DNA of 21,200 nucleotides from an uncultured Mycoplasmatota bacterium (lineage in GTDB: Bacteria; Bacillota_I; Bacilli_A; RF39; UBA660): the NCBI GenBank assembly GCA_900552235.1, contig URYZ01000015.1, forward strand, positions 1 to 21,200, written 5' to 3'. Below, piece after piece: positions 1 to 8,102 of the stretch. A program made the position numbers and the translations under genes. The notes below the pieces were generated by a model. It was not told the DNA's origin. It made no database searches and saw only the letters and a program-made list of their open reading frames with translations. Within the stretch, counting starts at the first letter, position 1; every line of letters begins with the position of its first letter.

Positions 1-90
1 AGATTTCACTTTGTATATTTTTATTTATGGTTATCATTTTATCACTTACTTTCTTTATTTAACCATTTATATTATATCATTTTTTGCATA

Positions 91-142
91 AAAAAACGAG
101 ATAAGTAAGTTCTTTTATCGGTTAAATAAAGATTTTATCTCG
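91..142 (-). terminator. Probable terminator downstream of noc
   Basis: An 8-bp perfect inverted repeat (CGAGATAA at 97-104, TTATCTCG at 135-142) is followed, reading the minus strand, by a run of seven T (complement of 90-96). The 30-nt loop is long for an intrinsic terminator. A TATAAT-like box on the minus strand at 150-155 would start transcripts almost exactly at this hairpin, so it could instead be a leader attenuator for the next gene to the left, outside the window. Confidence 0.5.
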
Positions 143-205
143 CAAATTTATTATATAACATATTTTAGAAAAAGAAAAGAGCATTGAACTTTGTCAACAC
201 TCTGA

Positions 206-237
206 CTATAGATAATTATTTTAAATATTATCTATAG
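206..237. repeat. 11-bp inverted repeat after noc stop codon
   Basis: CTATAGATAAT at 206-216 and its exact reverse complement at 227-237 enclose a 10-nt AT loop. It lies just past the noc stop codon in the minus-strand transcript. No T-run follows, so it is more likely an mRNA 3' stabilising hairpin or protein site than a complete terminator. The rest of 1-245 shows no coding region I can support. Confidence 0.5.
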
Positions 238-245
238 CTTTTATA

Positions 246-1661
246 TTACTTATTTTTATCTATTCGAATAACAATTTGATAAACATTATCGAAATCAAAT
301 TCTTCTGTTTCTACTTTAAATCCAAATTTTTCTGTGTTTTGAACAGCTTGTCTAAAATTATTAATAGCAAATCTTAAATCATATACTTCATTATTATTAA
401 TTTGTGGTATTTTATTTGATGCAGTTTCTTCTTTTATTACATTAGTTTCATTAGTATATGGCACATTAAATAAAGAATCAAAGTCACTTTTTGGTGGTTC
501 TGGTACTTCATTAAATGGATTAGAAGGTATATTAAATTCAGGTAGTTTTGGTTCTTCTACTTTAATTTCTTCTAATTTTTCTGGTTTTACTGGATTAATT
601 AGGCCACTAAAATCATTTAATGTATTATTATTTAAATCATTAACTTTTTCTTCTTTAACTACTTCATCATTTTCTTTTTCTAAAGCTTTTTTATTATTAA
701 GATTATAATTTGCTAAGATTTGTTCAATTGTTAAATTTGAGATATCTTCATTTTTCTTAACTGGCTCTGGATTAGTAAAGAAAATACTATTGTTAACAAA
801 ACTATCTTTAACTACAGGAGTTTCTTTTTCCAAAGAAACAGGTTCTACTACTTCATTTTTTATATCAGAAGCACTAAATTCAGGTAGCTTTTCCTCATTA
901 TTTATAATATCATTATTATTTATAGGGTTTCTAAAACTGTAATCAGGAGTATATGTACTATTTGGTTTATTTTCCAAATTTGGTAATGTAAATATTGAAT
1001 CATCTTTTAACACATTTTGTCCTCCCTCAGTATCATTTTCAGTTGTACCACTTGGTTTTCCTGTTAAAAATGCTATTTCATCATCTAGTTGTTTAACTGT
1101 CATACGATTCATTATTACTTTATTTAAAAGTTCTTTTTGTTTTGCTTTATCAGGAACATTTAATAAACTTCTAGCGTGTCTTTCTGATATTTGTTCTTTT
1201 AATAAAGCATCTTGTACTGATTCATCTAGGTTTAAAAGTCTTAATTTATTAGCTACAGTTGATTGTGATTTTCCTAGATTATTAGCAAGTTCTTCTTGGG
1301 TCATATTATCAAGTTTTAAAATTGTATCATAAGTTCTTGCTTCTTCAATAGATGTTAAATTCTTTCTTTGTAAATTTTCTAATAAAGCAATTTTAGCACT
1401 TTCTTTATCATCTATATTTCTAACTAAAGCAGGAATTGTTTTTTTACCTGCTATTTGACTAGCACGAAATCTTCTTTCTCCCGCAATTATTTCATATTTA
1501 TCGCCAATTTTTCTTACTATTATTGGTTGTATTACCCCATGTTCTCTTATTGATAAAGCAAGTTCATTTAAAGCTTGTTCATCAAATACTTCCCTTGGTT
1601 GAAATCTATTTGGTAAAATATCATCCATAGAAAGTTCAAATACTTCTTTATCTAAGTTCAT
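246..1661 (-). CDS. noc: Nucleoid occlusion protein Noc (ParB family), with long disordered linker
   Basis: A 471-residue ParB/Noc CTPase-clamp protein that binds DNA sites and spreads along the chromosome. The N-terminal CTP-binding domain shows GERRFRAS (61-68) and ENLQR (95-99). The helix-turn-helix spans about 120-145. Specificity positions read Q133, K139 and R161 (in KSQSTVANK and ISERHAR), matching the Noc pattern rather than the Arg/Gly pattern of ParB. Residues about 203-420 are a Glu/Asn/Pro-rich low-complexity linker. The last 48 residues (from NEVYDLRFAINNFRQAV) look like the Noc dimerisation domain. Bacillus Noc is about 280 residues, so the linker roughly accounts for the excess. 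The N-terminus starts directly at the ParB fold and lacks an evident amphipathic membrane-targeting helix. The position next to rsmG is the classic noc locus. An AGAGGG Shine-Dalgarno supports the start. A divergent ParB (Spo0J) is the alternative. Confidence 0.85.
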   Translation of the reverse strand: MNLDKEVFELSMDDILPNRFQPREVFDEQALNELALSIREHGVIQPIIVRKIGDKYEIIAGERRFRASQIAGKKTIPALVRNIDDKESAKIALLENLQRKNLTSIEEARTYDTILKLDNMTQEELANNLGKSQSTVANKLRLLNLDESVQDALLKEQISERHARSLLNVPDKAKQKELLNKVIMNRMTVKQLDDEIAFLTGKPSGTTENDTEGGQNVLKDDSIFTLPNLENKPNSTYTPDYSFRNPINNNDIINNEEKLPEFSASDIKNEVVEPVSLEKETPVVKDSFVNNSIFFTNPEPVKKNEDISNLTIEQILANYNLNNKKALEKENDEVVKEEKVNDLNNNTLNDFSGLINPVKPEKLEEIKVEEPKLPEFNIPSNPFNEVPEPPKSDFDSLFNVPYTNETNVIKEETASNKIPQINNNEVYDLRFAINNFRQAVQNTEKFGFKVETEEFDFDNVYQIVIRIDKNK

Positions 1662-1711
1662 AAAAATCCCTCTTTCTATTCTTTTTTTATTAATAAAATC
1701 CCTATGTTATC

Positions 1712-1740
1712 ATTATACAAAAAAATTCATATTTTTACAA
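1712..1740 (-). promoter_or_regulatory. Sigma-A-type promoter of noc
   Basis: On the minus strand TTGTAA (1735-1740) and TATAAT (1712-1717) are separated by 17 nt, about 50 bp upstream of the noc start codon. With the terminator after rsmG this makes noc an independent transcription unit. Confidence 0.7.
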
Positions 1741-1814
1741 GTATGTTTTATAATTATTTTTGTAAATTTTAATAGTCTATAATTAACTATTTGAAACATT
1801 TATTTTATGATAAA

Positions 1815-2109
1815 AAGTTTACTTGCAGTTATACTAATTTGATAGAAAAATCAAGAATATTGTTTGAAAACAAAGAACTAACAAATATTAAAAAAATAGA
1901 ATTTATTTGATACGATTATGAAAATATATCTAGATGCTAAAAAAGCATTAAAATAAGATGATTTTAAAGTGATTAATAAAATTAATTAAATACGTCTGAA
2001 AAAATAGGACAGTTGAAATTGAAATTAAAACATGGTAAATATTGCCCAACAAATGTATGTAATATTGAAAAGATGTTTAGAATAATTCCATTAAAAAAGC
2101 CATATTTTA
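1815..2109 (+). pseudogene. Decayed DinD/BRO-N (phage antirepressor-like) gene fragment
   Basis: This stretch between noc and rsmG has no intact gene but keeps coding character on the plus strand. The frame from 1815 reads ...KSRILFENKELTNIKKIEFI and then meets TGA at 1908. A second frame from 1909 continues DTIMKIYLDAKKALK to a TAA. The first frame resumes from 1992 with EKIGQLKLKLKHGKY (1998-2042) followed by CPTNVCNIEKMFRII. From memory this last part resembles the DinD/BRO-N family pattern (EKIGQLKLKxxDGKYxxTDVANTExxFRIIQSIPSPKAEPF). At least one frameshift and several stops separate the pieces. The 3' end runs into the rsmG terminator. BRO-N and DinD-like proteins are common in phages and genomic islands, so this is probably the remnant of an insertion. 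The assignment rests on one recognisable motif. Confidence 0.5.
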
Positions 2110-2121
2110 CAATGGCTTTTT
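2093..2121 (-). terminator. Intrinsic terminator of the mnmG-rsmG operon
   Basis: AAAAAGCCAT (2094-2103) pairs perfectly with ATGGCTTTTT (2112-2121) around an 8-nt loop. Reading the minus strand the stem runs into a T-tract. The rsmG stop codon (2107-2109) sits inside the loop, so the hairpin overlaps the end of the gene. It is symmetrical enough to work in both directions. Confidence 0.85.
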
Positions 2122-2805
2122 CTTTATTGTTGAAAATTGTCTTGGATAATTTTTTGAAGTAGGGGAAGTATGTTTTAAAATAACTATATTTCTTTCACTT
2201 TCTTCAATTGGCAATTTAAAATTAATTACATTTTCTAAACTATAATTTAGTACTTTTAAAGCATTTTTTGAATTATTTAATTCTTCTAAAACATTACCTT
2301 TCATAAAGACAAATAATCCACCTGTTTTAGAAAGTTGACATCCAAGTTCAAGAAGAACATTTATTTTAGCTACAGCTCTACTTACTACAACATCAAATAA
2401 TTCATTTTCCTTATAATCTTCAATTCTTGAATGAACTGTTTTAATATCCTTTAAATTAAGTTTTTCTATAGCTAAATCAAGAAATTTTATTCTTTTTTCA
2501 AGTGAATCCACTAAAGTAACAGATAAATTAGGAAACACAATTTTTAAAACTAATCCTGGAAAGCCAGCTCCTGTTCCTATATCGCATATTTTTAAATTTT
2601 CTTTTAGATTTATCCCTTTAAACAAAGTAAGTGAGTCATAAAAATGTTTTAAATAAACATCTTCTTCTTTTGTTATTGCTGTTAAATTAACAAATTCATT
2701 ATAAGAAACAAGAAGTTTATAATATGTATCAAGATCATTTATTTGTTTTTCTGTTAAAAATATTCCAAGGTGTTCTACTTCTTTTAAAAATAGTTTCTTA
2801 TTCAT
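2107..2805 (-). CDS. rsmG: 16S rRNA (guanine-527-N7)-methyltransferase RsmG (GidB)
   Basis: A class I SAM-dependent methyltransferase that forms m7G527 in the 530 loop of 16S rRNA; loss of RsmG is a known route to low-level streptomycin resistance. It has 232 residues. It shows NLTAI (40-44), the SAM-binding loop DIGTGAGFPG (75-84), VDSLEKR in the following strand, and VVSRAVA (140-146). The tail contains the family's ...YPR...KKKPL pattern. An in-frame ATG seven codons upstream (2826) exists. The start at 2805 is preferred because AAAGGAG stands 7 nt before it and the protein then begins at the family's usual position. The gene overlaps the end of mnmG by 8 bp, which implies translational coupling in an mnmG-rsmG operon. 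Confidence 0.95.
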   Translation of the reverse strand: MNKKLFLKEVEHLGIFLTEKQINDLDTYYKLLVSYNEFVNLTAITKEEDVYLKHFYDSLTLFKGINLKENLKICDIGTGAGFPGLVLKIVFPNLSVTLVDSLEKRIKFLDLAIEKLNLKDIKTVHSRIEDYKENELFDVVVSRAVAKINVLLELGCQLSKTGGLFVFMKGNVLEELNNSKNALKVLNYSLENVINFKLPIEESERNIVILKHTSPTSKNYPRQFSTIKKKPL

Positions 2806-4657
2806 ATTTTCTCCTTTTAAGTTCAATCATTAAAATTGATATATCGGCAGGATTAACACCACTTATTCGCATGGCTTGACCAATTGAAGTAGGATGGATT
2901 TTATTTAATTTTTCTCTTGCTTCAAGGGCTAAATTTTGAACACTTTGATAATCAAAATCTTCTGGAATTAAAACATTTTCATATTCAAGCATTTTTTCAG
3001 CTTCTTTTTCTTGTTTCTTGATGTATCCTTCATATTTTATATTAATTTCAACCTCATCAATTACTTCATGATCATAAGATTTTGAAACAAATTCTTTTAT
3101 ATCTTCAAAATTTACTTCCGGTCTTTTTAAAATATCATATAAAGATATTCTATCTTTTAAAATAGGGGTATTTATACTTTCTAAATATTCGTTTATTTCT
3201 TTTTTAGGAGTTAAATAAGTGCTTTTTAAATAATTTATTAATTCTTCAATATTTTGTTCTTTTTCTATAAATTTATTATATTGTTCATCACTTAAAAGAC
3301 CAATTTGTTTACCATATTTAGATAATCTTAAATCAGCATTATCATTTCTTAAAAGTAAACGATATTCGCTACGAGATGTAAGTAAACGGTATGGATCTTG
3401 AACGCCTTTTGTTACAAGATCATCAATCAATACCCCAATATAAGCTTCATTTCTTTTTAGAACTAATGGGTCTTTTTCTTCAATTTTTAATGAAGCATTA
3501 ATGCCTGCGATTAAGCCTTGACATGCGGCTTCTTCATAACCACTTGTTCCATTTATTTGACCTGCAGTATAAAGATTTTCAACTAATTTTGTTTCAAGAC
3601 TTTGTTTTAATTGCAATGGATCAATTGCATCATACTCAATAGCATAAGCATACTTTAATATTTTAGCATTTTCTAAACCTGGTAAAGAATGAACCATCTT
3701 TTCTTGGATATCTTCGGGCATACTTGTTGAAAATCCTTGTAAATATATATCAGTATAGTATTTACTTTCTGGTTCTAAGAATAATTGGTGACGTTCTTTA
3801 TCACTAAAACGAACTATTTTATCTTCAATAGAAGGGCAATATCTTGGTCCAACACCTTCGACATAACCACCATACATACTTGATTTTTCAAGATTTTCTT
3901 TTATTATTTCATGTGTAGTAGGGGTAGTATAAATTAAGTAACAATCCTCTTGTTTTAAAACGTCATAATAAATTTTATTTAAATGTGAAAATGTAATAGG
4001 TGTAGGATCTCCAGGTTGAAGTAGGGCATCTTTATAATCAATTGTTTCTTTTGCTATTCTTGGAGGAGTACCTGTTTTTAATCTTTTTATTGTAAATCCT
4101 AATTTTTTCAAATTATCGCTTAAAAATAGGGAAGGTTTTTCGCCATGTGGACCTCCTGAATGTTTACTGCTTCCACGCAAAATTTGACCTTTCATATATG
4201 TTCCTGTTGTTAAAATAACACTTTTTCCATATATTTCTTCACCGGTTGATAATTTTACTCCATAAATTTTATTATCTTTAATAAGTAAATCTTCAACCAT
4301 ACCTTCTTTTACTGTTAGATTTTTTTGATTATTTATTGTTTCAAGCATATTATTATGATAATCAACTTTATCTATTTGTGCTCTTAAAGCCCAAACTGCT
4401 GGACCTTTTTTTGTATTAAGTTTTTTTATTTGGAGAATACTTTTATCAGTGTTTTTACCCATTTCTCCCCCTAAAGCATCTATTTCACGGACAACATTAC
4501 CCTTAGCAGGCCCACCAATTGAAGGATTACATGGAGCATCCGCAATATTATTTATATTTCCTGTTATTAATAAAGTAGGGTGGTTCATTCTACTACTAGC
4601 AAGACAAGCTTCACATCCTGCATGGCCTCCACCTACAACTATTACATCATAATTCAT
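2798..4657 (-). CDS. mnmG: tRNA uridine-34 5-carboxymethylaminomethyl modification enzyme MnmG (GidA)
   Basis: The FAD-dependent subunit that, with MnmE, installs the (carboxymethyl)aminomethyl group on wobble U34 of tRNAs reading NNA/NNG codons. It has 619 residues, full length for the family. The dinucleotide-binding motif VVGGGHAGCEA lies at 7-17. The signature APCNPSIGGPAKG (41-53) carries one catalytic cysteine (Cys43), and RYCPSIEDK (about residue 275) carries the second. The C-terminus carries the helical tRNA/MnmE-binding region with ...IHPTSIGQAMRISGVNPADI. It has its own promoter, an AGAAGGTG ribosome-binding site, and rsmG directly downstream. A C-rich tRNA-modification partner, mnmE, lies next upstream as a separate unit. 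Confidence 0.97.
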   Translation of the reverse strand: MNYDVIVVGGGHAGCEACLASSRMNHPTLLITGNINNIADAPCNPSIGGPAKGNVVREIDALGGEMGKNTDKSILQIKKLNTKKGPAVWALRAQIDKVDYHNNMLETINNQKNLTVKEGMVEDLLIKDNKIYGVKLSTGEEIYGKSVILTTGTYMKGQILRGSSKHSGGPHGEKPSLFLSDNLKKLGFTIKRLKTGTPPRIAKETIDYKDALLQPGDPTPITFSHLNKIYYDVLKQEDCYLIYTTPTTHEIIKENLEKSSMYGGYVEGVGPRYCPSIEDKIVRFSDKERHQLFLEPESKYYTDIYLQGFSTSMPEDIQEKMVHSLPGLENAKILKYAYAIEYDAIDPLQLKQSLETKLVENLYTAGQINGTSGYEEAACQGLIAGINASLKIEEKDPLVLKRNEAYIGVLIDDLVTKGVQDPYRLLTSRSEYRLLLRNDNADLRLSKYGKQIGLLSDEQYNKFIEKEQNIEELINYLKSTYLTPKKEINEYLESINTPILKDRISLYDILKRPEVNFEDIKEFVSKSYDHEVIDEVEINIKYEGYIKKQEKEAEKMLEYENVLIPEDFDYQSVQNLALEAREKLNKIHPTSIGQAMRISGVNPADISILMIELKRRKYE

Positions 4658-4684
4658 AATTACACCTTCTTTTTTCCTTTTCGT

Positions 4685-4713
4685 ATTATACTATTAAATG
4701 TTATAAAATTCAA
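4685..4713 (-). promoter_or_regulatory. Sigma-A-type promoter of mnmG-rsmG
   Basis: Minus-strand TTGAAT (4708-4713) and TATAAT (4685-4690) with a 17-nt spacer, ending about 28 bp upstream of the mnmG start codon. It lies between the mnmE terminator and mnmG. Confidence 0.8.
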
Positions 4714-4724
4714 TATTTAGATAG

Positions 4725-4751
4725 AAAAAAGTAAAACCTAAATTTTACTTT
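4725..4751 (-). terminator. Intrinsic terminator of mnmE
   Basis: AAAGTAAAA (4728-4736) and TTTTACTTT (4743-4751) form a 9-bp stem with a 6-nt loop. Minus-strand reading is followed by a T-tract (complement of the A run at 4725-4730). The mnmE stop codon (4745-4747) is within the stem. Confidence 0.8.
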
Positions 4752-6097
4752 CCTACACAAAAATCTCTAAATAAATTATCAAGTAGTTCATCTGTATAAG
4801 TTTCTCCAATAATTTCACCTAAAATATTCCATATGTTTTTCAAATCTATTTCTATCATATCTATTGGTAAATCATTTTTTAACCCGTTTTCAACATCTTC
4901 TAGTGATTTTTTTGCTTCATATAATCTATTTAATTGATCAACATTACTTACATAATTAAAATCTTTTATATCTAGAAGTTCCATATTAAACATTTCTTTT
5001 ATTTTTGATGTTAAACTTTCTATTCCTTCGTAATTTAAAGTATTTGTATAAATAATATTATCTTCTTTTATCTTAGATACATCAAGCTTTGTTTCTAAAT
5101 CATTTTTATTTATAACAATTATTCTTTTTTTATCTTTTGTTTTTTCTAAAATATCTATATCTTCATTTGTTAATTTTTCATTATTATTTAATACTACGAT
5201 AACAAGGTCTACTTCATCTATTGTTTTTAGTGATTTTAAAACTCCAACTTGTTCTACCACATCACTTGTTTTTCTAATTCCTGCAGTATCAATAAAATTA
5301 AGTTGTATACCATCAAGAATAATACTTCCTTCAACTGTATCACGTGTTGTACCTGCAATAGATGTTACAATAGCCTTATCTTCTTTTATTAATTTATTTA
5401 AAATACTACTTTTTCCTACATTAGGACGTCCTATAATTGATACGTTTATACCTTCTTTTATTAGCTTAGAATTATTACTATTATTAATTATTTTATCAAG
5501 CGATGTTTTAATTTCATCAAGTGATTCTGTAATTTTTTCTTTTGTCATCACTTCTATATCAAGATACTCAGGATAATCAATATTTACTTCAATATTTGAT
5601 ATAATTGATACTAATTTCTTTCTTAATTCTTGAATTTTGGATGTAGTATTACCTTGTAAATTAGATATTGCTATTTTTCTTGCACTTTCACTTTTGGTTG
5701 TAATTAAATCCATAATAGCACGTGCTTTTGTAAAATCTATTCTTCCATTTAAAAAAGCTCTTTTTGTAAACTCACCTGGGTCAGCTAATCTACAACCATT
5801 TTTAAGTAATACTTCAAGTATTCTTTTTGTTGTAATTATACCTCCATGACAATTTATTTCTACAACATCTTCTGTTGTAAACGTTTTTGGAGATTTCATA
5901 ACACTAACTAAAACCTCATCGATTACTTCATCATTATCTTTTATATATCCATATGAAATCGTATGACTAGCTTTTTTTAATAAATCTCTTGAAAATACTT
6001 TATCAACTATTTTTATAGCATCATTACCACTTACTCTTACTATAGCAATTGCTCCGACACCAAGAGTAGTTGATATAGCTGCGATTGTATCATTCAT
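4745..6097 (-). CDS. mnmE: tRNA uridine-34 modification GTPase MnmE (TrmE)
   Basis: The GTPase partner of MnmG in wobble-U34 tRNA modification; it binds a tetrahydrofolate one-carbon donor. It has 450 residues. The N-terminal folate-binding domain includes VEINCHGG (79-86). The GTPase domain inserted in the helical domain shows G1 GRPNVGKS (223-230), G2 GTTRDTVEG (249-257), G3 DTAGIR (270-275) and a G4 NKND near residue 330. The protein ends in CVGK, a variant of the C-terminal C(I/L/V)GK tail whose cysteine (447) is conserved in MnmE. It has its own promoter, the ribosome-binding site AGAAGGTG and its own terminator. Confidence 0.97.
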   Translation of the reverse strand: MNDTIAAISTTLGVGAIAIVRVSGNDAIKIVDKVFSRDLLKKASHTISYGYIKDNDEVIDEVLVSVMKSPKTFTTEDVVEINCHGGIITTKRILEVLLKNGCRLADPGEFTKRAFLNGRIDFTKARAIMDLITTKSESARKIAISNLQGNTTSKIQELRKKLVSIISNIEVNIDYPEYLDIEVMTKEKITESLDEIKTSLDKIINNSNNSKLIKEGINVSIIGRPNVGKSSILNKLIKEDKAIVTSIAGTTRDTVEGSIILDGIQLNFIDTAGIRKTSDVVEQVGVLKSLKTIDEVDLVIVVLNNNEKLTNEDIDILEKTKDKKRIIVINKNDLETKLDVSKIKEDNIIYTNTLNYEGIESLTSKIKEMFNMELLDIKDFNYVSNVDQLNRLYEAKKSLEDVENGLKNDLPIDMIEIDLKNIWNILGEIIGETYTDELLDNLFRDFCVGK

Positions 6098-6125
6098 AAA
6101 TACACCTTCTTTTTTTCGTGCCTTA

Positions 6126-6154
6126 ATTATATTATTTTTTTATAAAAATAGCAA
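6126..6154 (-). promoter_or_regulatory. Sigma-A-type promoter of mnmE
   Basis: Minus-strand TTGCTA (6149-6154) and TATAAT (6126-6131) with a 17-nt spacer, just downstream of the jag terminator and about 28 bp before the mnmE start codon. Confidence 0.75.
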
Positions 6155-6163
6155 GTAAAACTT

Positions 6164-6193
6164 AAAAAAGATTACAAAAAATGTAACCTTTTT
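6164..6193 (-). terminator. Intrinsic terminator of the rpmH-jag operon
   Basis: AAAAAGATTACA (6165-6176) pairs with TGTAACCTTTTT (6182-6193) over 12 bp with one G-U pair and a short loop. Minus-strand reading ends in a T run. It overlaps the jag stop codon (6192-6194). Confidence 0.8.
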
Positions 6194-6803
6194 ATTTTAG
6201 TTTTTTTGGTTTTATTACCACATATCTATTTGGTTCTTCACCAAAACTTTCAGTATAAACATCTCTACTGTTTGCAAGTGTATTATGGACAATTCTTCTT
6301 GCATAAGAATTCATAGGATCTAAACTTACTTCTATTTTAGTTTTTCCTACAGATTTAGCAGCCATTTTAGCAATATGTTCTATTCTTTTTTGTTTAGCAA
6401 GTTTATAATCTGCAACATCAATTACAATTTTATAATTCATTTTTATATTAGTTCTTACTACTTCATTTACTAAAGTTTGAATGGCATCTAAAACAACTCC
6501 TGATTTACCAATTAATACTTCATTTTTATTACTTAAAATATTTAAATAAAATAAATCATTTCTTGTTTTAGTTTCAATATTACAATTAACACCCATATCA
6601 CTTATAATATCCATTAAAAAATCTTTTATCTTTTGTGTTAATTCATCTTTTTGGTAAACTTCAATTACACACATATCAGGATTTTCTTTTTCACTTTTAT
6701 CACATATTCTTATTATTAAGTCTTCTTCCTTCATATTCATTTTTTTAAACGCTTCTTCTTTTGCTTCCACTAAATGTTGTGCTTCAAAAATTTCTTTTTT
6801 CAT
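6192..6803 (-). CDS. jag: RNA-binding protein Jag/KhpB (Jag-N, KH and R3H domains)
   Basis: A 203-residue RNA-binding protein of the Jag/KhpB family, which in Gram-positive bacteria binds RNA with KhpA and influences cell elongation and division. The N-terminal Jag domain covers about residues 1-50. A KH-II domain follows, with the loop IGKSGVVLDAIQTL (98-111), an equivalent of the canonical IGKxGxxLDAxQ. The C-terminal R3H domain holds ARRIVHNTL (168-176) with the Arg-x3-His core (Arg169, His173). This is shorter than many homologues because the linker between the Jag-N and KH domains is short. It lies 19 bp after yidC with AGGAG before the ATG, and the yidC-jag pair is conserved across Firmicutes. 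Confidence 0.93.
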   Translation of the reverse strand: MKKEIFEAQHLVEAKEEAFKKMNMKEEDLIIRICDKSEKENPDMCVIEVYQKDELTQKIKDFLMDIISDMGVNCNIETKTRNDLFYLNILSNKNEVLIGKSGVVLDAIQTLVNEVVRTNIKMNYKIVIDVADYKLAKQKRIEHIAKMAAKSVGKTKIEVSLDPMNSYARRIVHNTLANSRDVYTESFGEEPNRYVVIKPKKLK

Positions 6804-6822
6804 AATACAACTCTCCTAATAA

Positions 6823-7749
6823 TTAATTATTTGCCCTTTTCTTTATTATATCAGTATAAACATTTTGTAAAATAGTAAATACTGATGATGTTATCCAGTA
6901 TACAGCGATTGCACTTGATAGTGAAAATCCCATAATACCTATAAAGATAATCATAAAATACATCATACCTTTAGTTTGTTTTTCAATTTCAGGGTTAGCA
7001 ACAGATTTATTCATTTTAAATGATATAAATGTTGTAGCTACGATTAATACTAGTAATATTAAATAATACCAATCACCATTTCTTAATGCCACAAGTGGGG
7101 TAGTACCCATTTGGAATATACCTAAGAAATTTTCTTCAAATATTGCAGGAATTCTATTAATTGCTTCAAGGAATGCAAATAGTAGCGGTATTTGCAAGAA
7201 GGCAAATACACATCCGGCCATTGGGCTTATATTATATTTTTTATAAATAGCCATCATTTCTTGTGATTTTTTCATCATAGATTCTTGATCTTGTTTATTT
7301 TCATATTTCTTTTCAAGTCTAGCAAGTTCTGGTTGAGCTTTTTTCATATTTTCAGATTGCATTGCAGTTTTTTGCGTAACTGGGAATAAAAGAATTCTTA
7401 TTCCAATTGTAATTAAAATAATTGCTAAACCTGTTGAATTAACAACTTCTCCTAATTTTACAATCAACCATGCTAATGGTCTAACAAATATACTATTCCA
7501 AATACTTTCATATTTTCCTGTTACTTTCATATCTTTACAATCAGGAAGCTTCGATATATCAACATTATTATCTTCATAAATTTTTATCATTTCTTCACTA
7601 GTTGGTTTACATAAGATATTTTCTGTAACATTTTGACCAGTAGTAGGACTTACAACTACTTTATTATTTTCATCTTTTAATACTTTTGTACATCCACATA
7701 ACATAAATACCATAAGTATTAAAATAAATACTTTCTTTTTATCTCTCAT
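6823..7749 (-). CDS. yidC: Membrane protein insertase YidC/Oxa1/SpoIIIJ, lipoprotein form
   Basis: Inserts and folds membrane proteins, alone or with SecYEG. It has 308 residues. The N-terminus has a lipoprotein signal (KKK..., hydrophobic stretch, LCGC) that predicts lipidation of Cys20. The YidC core begins near residue 85 (IWNSIFVRPLAWLI). The first core transmembrane helix carries the conserved positively charged residue (Arg118 in ITIGIRILLFPVT). Then come a charged cytoplasmic coiled hairpin (about 126-170), the helix with GCVFAFLQIPLLFAF, and two to three further helices to about 302. Between the lipobox and the core there are about 40 extra residues with two cysteines (Cys47, Cys71) compared with Bacillus SpoIIIJ as I recall it. 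The start overlaps rnpA by 11 bp with AAAGGAG inside rnpA. Confidence 0.95.
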   Translation of the reverse strand: MRDKKKVFILILMVFMLCGCTKVLKDENNKVVVSPTTGQNVTENILCKPTSEEMIKIYEDNNVDISKLPDCKDMKVTGKYESIWNSIFVRPLAWLIVKLGEVVNSTGLAIILITIGIRILLFPVTQKTAMQSENMKKAQPELARLEKKYENKQDQESMMKKSQEMMAIYKKYNISPMAGCVFAFLQIPLLFAFLEAINRIPAIFEENFLGIFQMGTTPLVALRNGDWYYLILLVLIVATTFISFKMNKSVANPEIEKQTKGMMYFMIIFIGIMGFSLSSAIAVYWITSSVFTILQNVYTDIIKKRANN

Positions 7750-8083
7750 CTTTCTTCTCCTTTAATTTATTAAATAAGGATATTAAATTATCTTCAAGTT
7801 CTTTATAAGATTTATTTAATGCGTCCTTTCTTATAATTATAATATAATTTTTATTATTTTCATATATATTTTTGTTATTATCTATAATAGATTTAATTTG
7901 ACGCTTAAGTTTATTCCTATTAACGGCATTACACATGTTTTTAACAAAAGTTATACCAAACTTTGGTATTAAATCATTATTTGTTTCCTTATTTATAATA
8001 AAATACTTATTAACAGAACCATTTTTTTTATTTATTATCCTGGTAAAATCATCTTTACTTTTTACAATATTTCTTTTTTTCAT
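7739..8083 (-). CDS. rnpA: Ribonuclease P protein component
   Basis: The protein cofactor of RNase P, which matures the 5' ends of tRNAs. It has 114 residues, normal for the family. The RNR signature is visible in AVNRNKLKRQIKSI near residues 56-69. An N-terminal KKRNIVKSKDDFTRI segment matches the family start (KxxRLKKxxDFxxV). The start has AGAGG upstream. It lies 44 bp after rpmH, behind a terminator-like hairpin, and overlaps yidC by 11 bp. This is the conserved rpmH-rnpA-yidC-jag order. Confidence 0.95.
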   Translation of the reverse strand: MKKRNIVKSKDDFTRIINKKNGSVNKYFIINKETNNDLIPKFGITFVKNMCNAVNRNKLKRQIKSIIDNNKNIYENNKNYIIIIRKDALNKSYKELEDNLISLFNKLKEKKDER

Positions 8084-8102
8084 AAGTTTACCTCTTTATA
8101 CA

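Noticed and set aside
5337..5352. CACGTG in mnmE with partial parS similarity
   Set aside because: Only the left half and core match parS; the right arm does not, and it is inside coding sequence. Another CACGTG in mnmE (about 5719) has even fewer matches.
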